A stretch of DNA of 64,000 bases. Origin: JAJTFW01 sp046330075. GTDB taxonomy: Bacteria; Bacteroidota; Bacteroidia; AKYH767-A; OLB10. Location: assembly GCA_046330075.1 (NCBI GenBank), contig JAXLTL010000006.1:133886-197885 (forward strand), in the 5' to 3' direction. Both the position numbers and the translations under genes were made by a program. Below, piece after piece: positions 53,695 to 61,384 of the stretch (its first letter is position 1; the number at the start of each line of letters is the position of its first letter). The notes below the pieces were generated by a model, which saw nothing but the letters and a program-made list of their open reading frames with translations, was not told the origin of the DNA and did no database searches.

Positions 53695-54325
53695 CCTTTC
53701 AGAAAACCTCATTGTAAACAGAATATTTACCATTCGCGGAATGCGGGTAATGCTTGATTTCCATCTGGCTGAAATGTATGGGATTCCAACGAAGAGATTG
53801 AATGAACAGGTGCGCAGAAATCCGGACCGGTTTCCGGAAGATTTCATGTTTCAATTGACTGAAAATGAATACGAAAACTTGAGGTTGCAATTTGCAACCT
53901 CAAGTTTAGATCCTGGTTTGGATCCGGTTGAAATCAATACTGATGATCTCTCTTCACACTTGAGGTCGCAAAATGCGACCTCAAGTGTGAAGGCCTCTGT
54001 TACTGCAAAAGCATGGGGTGGCAGGCGGCATCTTCCTTATGCATTTACAGAGCATGGGGTTATGATGTTATCAAGTGTATTGACGAGTCCTTTGGCCGTT
54101 GCAATGAACATACGGATCATAAGAGTTTACATAAAGTTGCGTCAATGGATCAGTAAAAACCAGGAACTAACTGATAAAATTGAACAATTGGAATCAAGAG
54201 TCGATCAGCATTCGGAAGATATTGCGCTTGTATTTCAAGCCATCCGCGAACTGATGGGTGTTAAGCAGGCTACCTCGCGTCCGGTAATCGGATATAAGCG
54301 CAATCAGGATGCCGTAGATGGGTAA
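53684..54325 (+). CDS. ORF6N-domain DNA-binding protein with internal palindromic insertion
   Basis: The 213-residue protein begins with the ORF6N domain (RIFTIRGMRVMLDFHLAEMYGIPTKRLNEQVRRNPDRFPEDFMFQLT), a phage-derived module related to KilA-N. After ENLRLQFATSS there is an extra stretch of about 30 residues with a second copy of the motif (LRSQNATSSVK), then the usual WGGRRHLPYAFTEHGVMMLSSVL and a coiled coil (ELTDKIEQLESRVDQHSEDI). The two copies of the motif are encoded by perfect palindromes of 33 and 41 bp. Members of this family commonly read SQ(F/I)ATS at this spot; a second copy is unusual. It overlaps the preceding gene by 11 bp. Confidence 0.9.
   Translation: MENDLSENLIVNRIFTIRGMRVMLDFHLAEMYGIPTKRLNEQVRRNPDRFPEDFMFQLTENEYENLRLQFATSSLDPGLDPVEINTDDLSSHLRSQNATSSVKASVTAKAWGGRRHLPYAFTEHGVMMLSSVLTSPLAVAMNIRIIRVYIKLRQWISKNQELTDKIEQLESRVDQHSEDIALVFQAIRELMGVKQATSRPVIGYKRNQDAVDG
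53875..53907. repeat. Perfect 33-bp palindrome in the ORF6N gene (copy 1)
   Basis: Arms of 16 bp (AAACTTGAGGTTGCAA and TTGCAACCTCAAGTTT) flank one central T. It encodes the LRLQFATSS segment. Confidence 0.95.
53952..53992. repeat. Perfect 41-bp palindrome in the ORF6N gene (copy 2)
   Basis: Arms of 19 bp (CTTCACACTTGAGGTCGCA and its complement) flank AAA. It shares the core CTTGAGGTYGCA with copy 1 and encodes LRSQNATSS. The two palindromes lie 44 bp apart. Confidence 0.95.
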
Positions 54326-54451
54326 TTACGCCATCAATAATTGTTCATCTGCCCATGAATTTGAATTGTTCCAAGAAATGTGTGGAAAATTCTTTTGAGG
54401 GGGCTTGCAGGACCCGATATTCCTCTTACCTTAGAGCAAAACCTACCAAGT

Positions 54452-55480
54452 ATGAGGAAAATCTACTTCATTGCAATTACGCTGTTTCTTGCCGGCACAC
54501 TTCAGGCGCAGCAATCACTCGATATGGGATTTGCAGCCGGAACTACCAATTACTTCGGAGACCTTGGTAATGATGAATTCATGCAAAAGAGTTCGATGAG
54601 TCCGGGTATGGCATTTACCGTTCGGAATTTCATTGCACCCCGTGCGATCACCGGAATGAAGTATTCTCCATTCAATGTCGAAGCACGTATTAGCTGGCAT
54701 CGGATTCAGTACGATGAAACGAGTCCGGTGAATGGCAAGAGCGGAGGAGATTTGAGAAATTACGGGCGTGGATTAAATTTCCGGAATGACATCCTCGGAT
54801 TTTCGACGCATATCAGTTATACCTATTATCCCAACCGGCGTTTACCCTTGCATAAGCAGAGTCTGGCGATGTTCGTTTATACCGGCATCGGTGTCTATTA
54901 TGGTCGCCCCAAAGCCGACCTGTTTAATGGAAGCATTGACCTTAGAAACCGTTATTATTTCTGGAGTGATGGTACCATCCGCGACGGATCAGAATCTTCC
55001 GGTTCCGGCAATGTGATTGACAAAGACGGTAAATACGAAACTGATCTCCTCGACTGGCATACAGAAGGTCAGGGTGCGTTTGACGAAACGAATCCTTCAA
55101 AGAAGATGTATAGTCCCTGGCACATTGGTATTCCCATTGCAGGTGGATTCCGATACGGGTTGAATCGCAACATCACCATCTCTGCAGAATTCGGATACTA
55201 TAAGTTCTTTACGGATTATCTCGATGATGCCAGCGAAGCATACGCAACCTATAAACAGATAGAACAGAATTTCTACGGTGATCCGGTGAAGCAGGACATT
55301 GCCAAATACATCAGTGATCCTACAGGACTCGGCACCAACGGATATGTAGGACCCAGTACTTCCCGTCGCGGAAACCCCTCCAAAACGGATTCATATAGCT
55401 TCATCAATCTTGAATTCGCCTACCGTATTCAATGGAATCCGAAAAAGATCACCGCGATGTTTGCGAATCTGGTCAGATGA
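54452..55480 (+). CDS. DUF6089-like outer-membrane beta-barrel protein
   Basis: I place the start at ATG 54452 (MRKIYFIAITLFLAGTLQAQ, a signal peptide); an upstream in-frame start at 54380 adds 24 poor residues. The mature protein of about 320 residues begins DMGFAAGTTNYFGDLGND, a signature of the DUF6089 family, and alternates hydrophobic strands such as AMFVYTGIGVYYGRPKAD and GIPIAGGFRYGLNRNITISAEFGYYKFF, with an aromatic C-terminal strand FINLEFAYRIQWN. A beta-barrel in the outer membrane is likely. No specific function is known. Confidence 0.85.
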   Translation: MRKIYFIAITLFLAGTLQAQQSLDMGFAAGTTNYFGDLGNDEFMQKSSMSPGMAFTVRNFIAPRAITGMKYSPFNVEARISWHRIQYDETSPVNGKSGGDLRNYGRGLNFRNDILGFSTHISYTYYPNRRLPLHKQSLAMFVYTGIGVYYGRPKADLFNGSIDLRNRYYFWSDGTIRDGSESSGSGNVIDKDGKYETDLLDWHTEGQGAFDETNPSKKMYSPWHIGIPIAGGFRYGLNRNITISAEFGYYKFFTDYLDDASEAYATYKQIEQNFYGDPVKQDIAKYISDPTGLGTNGYVGPSTSRRGNPSKTDSYSFINLEFAYRIQWNPKKITAMFANLVR

Positions 55481-55498
55481 AAAATGTTAAAATGTTAT

Positions 55499-55527
55499 GC
55501 AAATTCCGGCCTAAAGCCGGAATTTGC
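55499..55527 (+). terminator. Hairpin after the DUF6089 gene
   Basis: GCAAATTCCGGC and GCCGGAATTTGC form a 12-bp perfect stem with a 5-nt loop, 19 bp after the stop at 55480. It is not followed by a strong T-run, so termination is only probable. Confidence 0.5.
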
Positions 55528-55546
55528 TGTTATAAGGGTTTTAAGA

Positions 55547-55670
55547 GTTAAAATGTTAAAATGTTAAAATGTTAAAATGTTAAAGGGTTATAAGGGTTAT
55601 AAGGGTTAAAATGTTATAAGGGTTATAAGGGTTATAAGGGTTGTAAGGGTTAAAATGTTATCCGCTGTTC
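55547..55670. repeat. GTTAAAAT / GGGTTATAA tandem repeats
   Basis: The gap 55481-55829 holds no gene. It has about six units of GTTAAAAT followed by about seven units of GGGTTATAA with variants. A small hairpin ATCCGC-TGTTC-GGCGGAT follows near 55660. At 55782-55812 there is a short TTAAACC heptamer block like the one at 38286. Confidence 0.8.
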
Positions 55671-55829
55671 GGCGGATGGTTATAAGAGATGTTGTTAAAT
55701 GGTGCCGAAAGCGGAATATTAATTGATACCCCAGATGCAGGTACCGAAAAGTGATAAATAACTGTCAACAGATAACTGTCAACCTTAAACTTTAAACCTT
55801 AAACCTTAAACTCTCAACCTCGGAGAGGT

Positions 55830-57392
55830 TTAAAGTTTAATCTCCTCCCCCTGTGCATTGAGGAAGTGATATTCCATAATATGGTATGAGGAGATAGGTT
55901 CCACTTTGATCCACTGTTTGTATTTCTTTCTCCATTGCCATTGATGCGACTTCATGCGCCAGAAACCTTGTTTCAAAAATGCGCTGACGTATGGATGCAC
56001 CTGTAAAGTGAGGTGTTTTTCATTCTGCTCCTGGCAGAGATAACGTAAATTATTCTCGATATCATCCACCAGCAGTAGGGAAGCTTTGATTTCGCCGGTA
56101 CCATCACAAGCCGGACATTTCTCAGCGGTAACGATATCGGTCACCGGACGAACACGTTCGCGGGTGATTTGTACGAGTCCGAATTTACTGGGCGGTAAAA
56201 TAGTGTGACGTGCGCGATCCTGTTTCATCTCATCACGCAGCGTATCAAAAAGCTGTTTGCGGTGCAGGGTGTTTTTCATGTCGATAAAATCGATCACGAT
56301 AATTCCGCCCATATCGCGCATGCGGAGCTGACGGGCAATTTCCTTTGCTGCCATCAGGTTTGTCTGCAGCGCATTGTTTTCCTGTGAGTCGACAGCTCCT
56401 TTGTTTCTTCCGCCGCTGTTTACGTCGATCACATGCATGGCTTCGGTATGTTCGATGATGAGATACGAACCACCGGCCATATTCACCGTTTTGCCGAAGA
56501 GGGATTTGATTTGTTTATCGATGCCGAAGTGTTCGAAAATTGGCATCTTGCCTTTGTACACTTTTACGATATCGACCTGATCCGGTGCAATGCCCCGGAT
56601 ATAGGATTTGATTTCCTCTGCGAGGCGAATATCGTTCACATGCACGGCATTGAAGTCCGGGCTAAGCAGATCGCGTAAAATTGTGGAGGTGCGATCCATC
56701 TCACCCACGAGCTTATTGGGTGGGGTGGCGGTGAGGAGCTGCTCGTGGAGTGCATTCCATTTCGAAACGAGATCCTGCACGTCATGATCCAGCTCTGCTA
56801 CCTTTTTCCCTTCGGCAACGGTGCGGACGATGATTCCGAAATTTCGGGGCTTGATACTTGTTGCAAGACGTTTCAGACGCAAACGCTCGGCAGAGCTTTT
56901 GATCTTCTGGGATACCGAAACGATATCGGAGAAGGGCACCAGCACCACATAGCGGCCGGCGAAGGAAATCTCTGAAGTAATCCGCGGACCCTTGCTGGAA
57001 ATCGGTTCTTTCGCGATCTGCACCACCATATTGGTATTGGGGGTGAGCACCTGATTGATTTTACCGGCTTTGTGGATATCCTGCTCAAGTTCGAAATTAT
57101 TCAGCAAGGCCTCCGGTTGACGACCGGCCTGTGCGTTCTTCATGAACTTGATCAGCGACTGAACCTGCGCACCCAGATCGAGGTAATGCAAAAAGGCGTC
57201 TTTCTCATAACCGATGTCAACAAACGCAGCGTTCAGTGAAGGCATAAGTTTCTTGACACGTCCCAGGTAGATATCGCCAACGGAGAAATTGTTTTCTTTT
57301 TTCTCCTTGTTAAGTTCTACGAGACGTTTATCCTCTACTAGGGCGATGTTCACCTCCGTAGCGTTAGAGTCAATGACGAGTTCGCTGTTCAA
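55830..57392 (-). CDS. rng: Ribonuclease G/E family protein
   Basis: RNase G cleaves AU-rich single-stranded RNA and helps mature 16S rRNA. The 520-residue protein starts MNSELVIDSNATEVNIALVE, has the S1 region (VGDIYLGRVKKLMPSLNAAFVDIGYEKDAFLHYLD), the catalytic part (VIDVNSGGRNKG and IIVIDFIDM with the metal-binding aspartates) and the zinc-link motif CPACDGTG. It lacks the long C-terminal scaffold of RNase E, so the RNase G/CafA type is right. A 15-bp hairpin at 57502 lies upstream and a small basic protein gene precedes it. Confidence 0.95.
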   Translation of the reverse strand: MNSELVIDSNATEVNIALVEDKRLVELNKEKKENNFSVGDIYLGRVKKLMPSLNAAFVDIGYEKDAFLHYLDLGAQVQSLIKFMKNAQAGRQPEALLNNFELEQDIHKAGKINQVLTPNTNMVVQIAKEPISSKGPRITSEISFAGRYVVLVPFSDIVSVSQKIKSSAERLRLKRLATSIKPRNFGIIVRTVAEGKKVAELDHDVQDLVSKWNALHEQLLTATPPNKLVGEMDRTSTILRDLLSPDFNAVHVNDIRLAEEIKSYIRGIAPDQVDIVKVYKGKMPIFEHFGIDKQIKSLFGKTVNMAGGSYLIIEHTEAMHVIDVNSGGRNKGAVDSQENNALQTNLMAAKEIARQLRMRDMGGIIVIDFIDMKNTLHRKQLFDTLRDEMKQDRARHTILPPSKFGLVQITRERVRPVTDIVTAEKCPACDGTGEIKASLLLVDDIENNLRYLCQEQNEKHLTLQVHPYVSAFLKQGFWRMKSHQWQWRKKYKQWIKVEPISSYHIMEYHFLNAQGEEIKL

Positions 57393-57501
57393 AGCTTATA
57401 AGCCTGTAAGTAATTGCCTGATAGGAAATTCCGGTTCCGGCCGGGGAAAAGGAAGGGATGCGGGAAAGCATACCTTGCGTGGAAAAGCAATAGCAAATAG
57501 G

Positions 57502-57538
57502 AGCTGCCGTATGGATAAACTTCATCCATACGGCAGCT
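57502..57538 (-). other. 15-bp perfect hairpin between the 31-aa gene and rng
   Basis: AGCTGCCGTATGGAT (57502-57516) pairs exactly with 57524-57538 around a 7-nt loop. It lies between the stop of the small basic gene (57558) and the rng start (57392). No T-run follows on the minus strand, so it could regulate rng rather than terminate. Confidence 0.8.
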
Positions 57539-57557
57539 GTTGAGCCGTTAAAAGGGC

Positions 57558-57653
57558 TTATCTGTTTTTCTTCTTATGACGATTCTTCCTTAAACGTTTC
57601 TTGCGTTTGTGGGTCGCCATTTTATGACGTTTGCGTTTTTTACCTGATGGCAT
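57558..57653 (-). CDS. 31-residue arginine/lysine-rich protein (ribosomal-protein-like)
   Basis: An ATG at 57653 opens a 31-codon frame ending TAA: MPSGKKRKRHKMATHKRKK followed by RLRKNRHKKKNR. Over 60 percent of residues are K, R or H. Such tiny basic proteins are usually ribosomal. From memory, near-identical sequences recur beside rng/HU genes in Bacteroidota, and a small protein of this kind has been described as a phylum-specific ribosomal component; the exact name (bL38-like) is unverified here. It lies between rng and a TPR gene. It is too short for ordinary gene calling, but the strong composition argues it is real. Confidence 0.75.
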   Translation of the reverse strand: MPSGKKRKRHKMATHKRKKRLRKNRHKKKNR

Positions 57654-57703
57654 GATTCAAATTTTTTAAGGTTATTGTCGGAACTATTGACCAGGAGAAG
57701 TGC

Positions 57704-58540
57704 CTATGACGGCTGTTTCAGCTTCTCCACCATTTTGATGACATCGCTTACATCATACGGGGCGGTTTTGATAAACTGCTCGTACGACTGTATGGCCTGA
57801 GCGGTATCTCCTTTTTGCAGATATACCTGACCGAGATAGAAATTCACTTCTACACGTTTTGGATTTATTTCCAGGACTGTTTTGAAGCGCTCTATCGCTT
57901 TGTCGAGCTGACCTGATTTCACCGAGAGCATTCCCAGATTGTACTGGGCCATCTCATGTTTAGGGTCTTCGGCTACCACTTCACGCAGTAACAGAATTCC
58001 TTTCATCGGCTCATTGGTGCCATCAGCATAACAGGCACCCAGGTCGGTTTTTGCGTTCAGGTTCTTCGGATTGATCTCAAGTACTTTCTTATAGCTGGCA
58101 ATCGACTTCTGTACGAGTTCGGAACGAACTGCTGTGTCATTGACTGCCCGGAAAGCATCGAAATATCTGTAGGCAGCATCGAGGTAAGCCTCTTCGCTCT
58201 TCAGAATCTCCGCTTTTCGCTCGAACCAGATGGCGGCTGCGGCAGGAATTCCATTCCTGTCCCAAAACCGGCCAAGTGCATCCAGCGACGCCGTATCCTT
58301 ATCTCCGTTCTTTTTCAAAGCATCTTTCAGGAAAACCAGATTTTGTTTCTGGCTGCTGTCGAGAGAAGCTTCGGCAGAACTCAATAATTCTTCGGCACTG
58401 AACCCTTCCGCGGATCTTCCGGTAGACTCACCTGCCTTTGCCGATTTATCCCGGTTCAGTTGACCGGGCGCAAAGTACAGGAGTACCGAAAGCAGAACGG
58501 TGCCGGCAATGAGGAGTATCCTCAAACGTGCACCCTTCAT
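57704..58540 (-). CDS. Membrane-anchored TPR protein
   Basis: The 278-residue protein has one N-terminal TM helix (ILLIAGTVLLSVLLYFAPG), a charged linker, and TPR repeats from about 110 onwards, for example AIASYKKVLEINPKNLNAKTDLGACY, AQYNLGMLSVKSGQLDKAIERFKTVLEINPK and FYLGQVYLQKGDTAQAIQSYEQFI. It follows the HU gene by 6 bp, so they form one operon. The protein probably acts as an inner-membrane scaffold facing the periplasm; the partner is unknown. Confidence 0.85.
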   Translation of the reverse strand: MKGARLRILLIAGTVLLSVLLYFAPGQLNRDKSAKAGESTGRSAEGFSAEELLSSAEASLDSSQKQNLVFLKDALKKNGDKDTASLDALGRFWDRNGIPAAAAIWFERKAEILKSEEAYLDAAYRYFDAFRAVNDTAVRSELVQKSIASYKKVLEINPKNLNAKTDLGACYADGTNEPMKGILLLREVVAEDPKHEMAQYNLGMLSVKSGQLDKAIERFKTVLEINPKRVEVNFYLGQVYLQKGDTAQAIQSYEQFIKTAPYDVSDVIKMVEKLKQPS

Positions 58541-58546
58541 CTATAA

Positions 58547-58852
58547 TTATTGAGAAGGTTGAGTTTTCTTGGTATGAGCATTCTTCACACGCTCAGTGAA
58601 GGTTTTCGCCGGCTTGAAAGCAGGGATAAAATGCTCAGGGATAATAATCGTAGCATTCTTGGTAATGATACGACCGGTTTTCTTCGCGCGTTTTTTAACA
58701 ATAAAACTTCCGAAACCACGGAGGTACACATTTTCATTATTGATCAGCGAGTTGCGAATCACTTTCATCATGGACTCAACGGTCTGCTGAACTGCTACCT
58801 TTTCGATCCCTGTTTTAGTCGAGATCTCGTTCACTAATTCTGCTTTAGTCAT
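58547..58852 (-). CDS. HU/IHF-family DNA-binding protein
   Basis: The 101-residue protein begins MTKAELVNEISTKTGIEKVAVQQTVESMM and has the beta-arm signature LRGFGSFIVKKRAKKTGRI followed by PEHFIPAFKPAKTF, as in HU and IHF subunits. It bends DNA and shapes the nucleoid. It is followed by a TPR gene, and an exact-consensus promoter lies upstream at 58890. HU versus IHF cannot be settled from sequence alone. Confidence 0.95.
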   Translation of the reverse strand: MTKAELVNEISTKTGIEKVAVQQTVESMMKVIRNSLINNENVYLRGFGSFIVKKRAKKTGRIITKNATIIIPEHFIPAFKPAKTFTERVKNAHTKKTQPSQ

Positions 58853-58889
58853 CGTTACTAATAGTTAATAATTTCCTTTTAGGGGGCTG

Positions 58890-58920
58890 CAAAGATATGC
58901 TTTCCTACTGAAATACAAAA
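58890..58920 (-). promoter_or_regulatory. Consensus promoter of the HU gene
   Basis: On the minus strand TTTTG (58916-58920) and TATCTTTG (58890-58897) are separated by 18 bp. This is the best Bacteroidota promoter in the window and leaves a leader of about 30 nt. Confidence 0.8.
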
Positions 58921-58931
58921 TATTACTTGTG

Positions 58932-58939
58932 TAAATTTG
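58932..58939 (+). promoter_or_regulatory. -7 box for mutY
   Basis: TAAATTTG is an exact match, 13 bp before the ATG at 58953. It faces away from the HU promoter. Confidence 0.6.
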
Positions 58940-58952
58940 TCCCATAATTACA

Positions 58953-59981
58953 ATGGAACAGGAGTTTTCTAAGATTTTACGTGATTGGTACCGGAAAAAT
59001 GGCCGTGATTTGCCCTGGAGAGGCACTAAAAACGCCTATAAAATATGGTTGTCAGAAATTATTTTGCAGCAAACACGTGTAGATCAAGGACTTCCGTATT
59101 ATCTGCGTTTTGTGGAAGAATTTCCGCGCATAGAGGACCTGGCCGGTGCTCCTATAGATAAGGTGCTGAAGTTATGGCAAGGGCTTGGTTATTATAGTCG
59201 TGCACGAAATTTACATGCCGCAGCCAAACAGGTGACGGATTTGTTTGACGGAGAGTTTCCGGCTGATTATCATAAGATTAGGTCCCTAAAAGGAATTGGG
59301 GATTATACCGCCGCTGCCATCTCTTCCTTCGCCTTCGACCTGCCGCATCCGGTTGTGGATGGGAATGTATACCGGTTTCTGTCGCGTTTCACCGGTAACA
59401 ATACACCCATCGACAGCACTGCGGGAAAAAAAGCCTTCGCCCAACTCGCTGCCGAACTCCTCGACCCTGCACATCCCGCTGAACACAACCAGGCCATCAT
59501 GGAATTCGGGGCATTGCAATGCCGGCCTGTGAATCCCGGTTGCGAATCCTGCCCCTTCCAGTTTGCCTGCGAAGCCCTGATCCAGAATAAAGTAGATCAA
59601 TTGCCGGTCAAGGAGAAAAAGCAGAAAGTCCGCGACCGCTACTTCCACTATTATTATATCCACGACGGCCACCATCTGCTGCTTCGCAAAAGGGAAGCGA
59701 AAGACATCTGGCAGGGGCTGTACGAATTCCCTCTTGTAGAGCAGGAGGGAGGGACGCCGGCCGGGCATCTCAGGGAAATAGGCCTGACAGGGAAAGACAT
59801 CCGGATTTCCAAACCAGTTTCGATCACCCATCTGCTCTCCCATCAGCGACTGCACGCGCTCATTCGGGAAGTAAGGGTGAAGGTAGAGCCACTGCCGGGA
59901 TATATAAGGGTCCCTGCGGAAGAACTGCATCACTACGGACTTCCCCAACTCCTCGTCAAATACCTGCAGCAAAAAGCCTGA
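58953..59981 (+). CDS. mutY: A/G-specific adenine glycosylase
   Basis: MutY removes adenine opposite 8-oxoguanine. The 342-residue protein shows LPWRGTKNAYKIWLSEIILQQTRV with the catalytic glutamate, LKGIGDYTAAAISSFAF (helix-hairpin-helix), HPVVDGNVYRFL with the catalytic aspartate, and a four-cysteine cluster LQCRPVNPGCESCPFQFAC for 4Fe-4S. The C-terminal NUDIX-like domain (VRDRYFHYYYIHDGHHLLLRKR.....GLYEFPL) reads 8-oxoG. It is divergent from the HU gene and followed by ssb. Confidence 0.97.
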   Translation: MEQEFSKILRDWYRKNGRDLPWRGTKNAYKIWLSEIILQQTRVDQGLPYYLRFVEEFPRIEDLAGAPIDKVLKLWQGLGYYSRARNLHAAAKQVTDLFDGEFPADYHKIRSLKGIGDYTAAAISSFAFDLPHPVVDGNVYRFLSRFTGNNTPIDSTAGKKAFAQLAAELLDPAHPAEHNQAIMEFGALQCRPVNPGCESCPFQFACEALIQNKVDQLPVKEKKQKVRDRYFHYYYIHDGHHLLLRKREAKDIWQGLYEFPLVEQEGGTPAGHLREIGLTGKDIRISKPVSITHLLSHQRLHALIREVRVKVEPLPGYIRVPAEELHHYGLPQLLVKYLQQKA

Positions 59982-60026
59982 TCCCATTCCGGTTGATAAC
60001 ATTCGCCACCAAAACGGGTGATTTTC

Positions 60027-60056
60027 TTTGTTAAGTACTTGCAATGACTACATTTG
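60027..60056 (+). promoter_or_regulatory. Consensus promoter of ssb
   Basis: TTTG (60027-60030), an 18-bp spacer and TACATTTG (60049-60056) match the Bacteroidota promoter exactly. The leader is about 44 nt. Confidence 0.75.
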
Positions 60057-60106
60057 AGGTACAGATTTCCCGTAATCGAATGCGAAACATCTAATTCTCA
60101 TCCCGT

Positions 60107-60526
60107 ATGTCAGGCGTAAACAAAGTATTTCTCATTGGCAACCTCGGCAAAGATCCTGAGTATCGACACATGGAAGGCGGCATTATGGTCGCCAAGTTTC
60201 CCCTCGCCACCACCGAGTATTTCAAAAACAAAGACGGACAGCGACAAGACCAGACCGAGTGGCACAACATCGTTTTATGGAGAGGCTTAGCCGAAGCGGC
60301 CGAGAAGCTGCAACTGCGCAAAGGGCATATGGTATTCATTGAAGGAAAGCTCCGCACCCGCAGCTGGGAGAAAGACGGCATCAAGCGGTACGCCACCGAG
60401 ATCATTGCAGAGAACATGACCATGCTCAGCAAGCGTGAATCGCAAGGTGGAGGACAAGGCGACTTCAACGGCGGTGGTGACCCCACGCCTCCCATCACCG
60501 ACATGGGTGGCGATTTACCCTTCTGA
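60107..60526 (+). CDS. ssb: Single-stranded DNA-binding protein
   Basis: Ssb protects single-stranded DNA in replication and repair. The 139-residue protein has the OB fold (VNKVFLIGNLGKDPEYRHMEGG, FPLATTEYFKNKDGQRQDQTEWHNIVLWRGLAEAAEKLQLRKGHMVFIEGKLRTRSWEKDGIKRYATEIIAENM), a short glycine-rich linker and the protein-interaction tip GGDLPF. It follows mutY, with its own promoter. Confidence 0.97.
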   Translation: MSGVNKVFLIGNLGKDPEYRHMEGGIMVAKFPLATTEYFKNKDGQRQDQTEWHNIVLWRGLAEAAEKLQLRKGHMVFIEGKLRTRSWEKDGIKRYATEIIAENMTMLSKRESQGGGQGDFNGGGDPTPPITDMGGDLPF

Positions 60527-60570
60527 TTCTCGCGCGGGAATCACTTACTTTGCAGGGAACAACACGCTCC

Positions 60571-61152
60571 ATGAAGAAACTCCTACTGCCGGCCATGCTG
60601 ATCATGGCTCTTTTCGTCATCGCCTCCTGTCACAGCGACACTGAATTCACCCCCAAGCCCCGTGGTTATTTCCGCATCGAATTACCCGAGCGCAAATACA
60701 GTCTTTTTGATCCCGAAGGTTGCCCCTTTAAATTCGAGATACCCGACTATGCTATTCCGGTAAAAGACACCAACCAGTTCTCTGAAAAGTGCTGGTGGTA
60801 CCTGATCATGCCAAAGGTAAATGCGCAGGTTTACCTCACCTACAAACCCCTCAACGGCGATGTAGCCCGTTTTCTCGAAGACACACATACGTTGGTTTAC
60901 AAACACACTGCCCGTGCCAGCTCCATCGACGAACAGGTGATTCATTTCAATCCCGGAGTAGGCGGCGTACTCTACACCCTCGGCGGAGAAGCGGCCAGCG
61001 CCACCCAGTTCTTTGTCACCGACAGCGTACACCATTTCCTCCGCGGTGCCGTTTATTTCAATGTATCCACCAACGCCGACTCCCTTGCGCCTGTGCAGGA
61101 CTATATCCGCGAAGACGTGATTCGCATGCTGAAGACGCTGGAGTGGAAGTAG
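60571..61152 (+). CDS. gldD: Gliding motility lipoprotein GldD
   Basis: GldD is a lipoprotein of the gliding/T9SS machinery of Bacteroidota. I start at the ATG at 60571 (MKKLLLPAMLIMALFVIASCH), which gives a lipobox ending in C; an upstream in-frame start at 60550 adds seven residues. The mature part has PRGYFRIELPERKYSLFD, WWYLIMPKVNAQVYLTYKPL, TARASSIDEQVIHF and RGAVYFNVSTNADSLAPVQDYIREDVIRM, all matching GldD. The gene follows mutY and ssb, the order known in this phylum, but gldE, usually between ssb and gldD, is absent. Confidence 0.95.
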   Translation: MKKLLLPAMLIMALFVIASCHSDTEFTPKPRGYFRIELPERKYSLFDPEGCPFKFEIPDYAIPVKDTNQFSEKCWWYLIMPKVNAQVYLTYKPLNGDVARFLEDTHTLVYKHTARASSIDEQVIHFNPGVGGVLYTLGGEAASATQFFVTDSVHHFLRGAVYFNVSTNADSLAPVQDYIREDVIRMLKTLEWK

Positions 61153-61159
61153 GGTGAAG

Positions 61160-61232
61160 TTTCAGAGTGACAGAGGTGCAGAGATACAGAGGTGCAGAGG
61201 TGCAGAGGTACAGAGATACAGAGGCGCAGCCT
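61160..61232. repeat. CAGAGGTGCAGAGATA tandem repeat
   Basis: The motif ACAGAGGTGCAGAG recurs six times or so with variants after gldD. The gap 61153-61432 also has an exact -7-like box TATCTTTG on the minus strand at 61349-61356 with no gene following it. Confidence 0.7.
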
Positions 61233-61384
61233 CGCTATTGCTATGCAATACGGGATAAAAAAGGTGCAGGGTGACTGATTAAATTGGTCAAAAAAAACGA
61301 AACCCGATAGTTTGAATTGCTTCAGGGACTACCGGGAATAAGATGTTGCAAAGATAGGGTTTTGATAGAAAGAGATAATTTTTT

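Noticed and set aside
54326..54451. N-terminal extension of the DUF6089 protein to 54380
   Set aside because: The extension lacks signal character, while the start at 54452 gives a clean signal peptide.
59286..60044. 252-residue minus-strand open frame
   Set aside because: It is antisense to mutY, which has all catalytic motifs.
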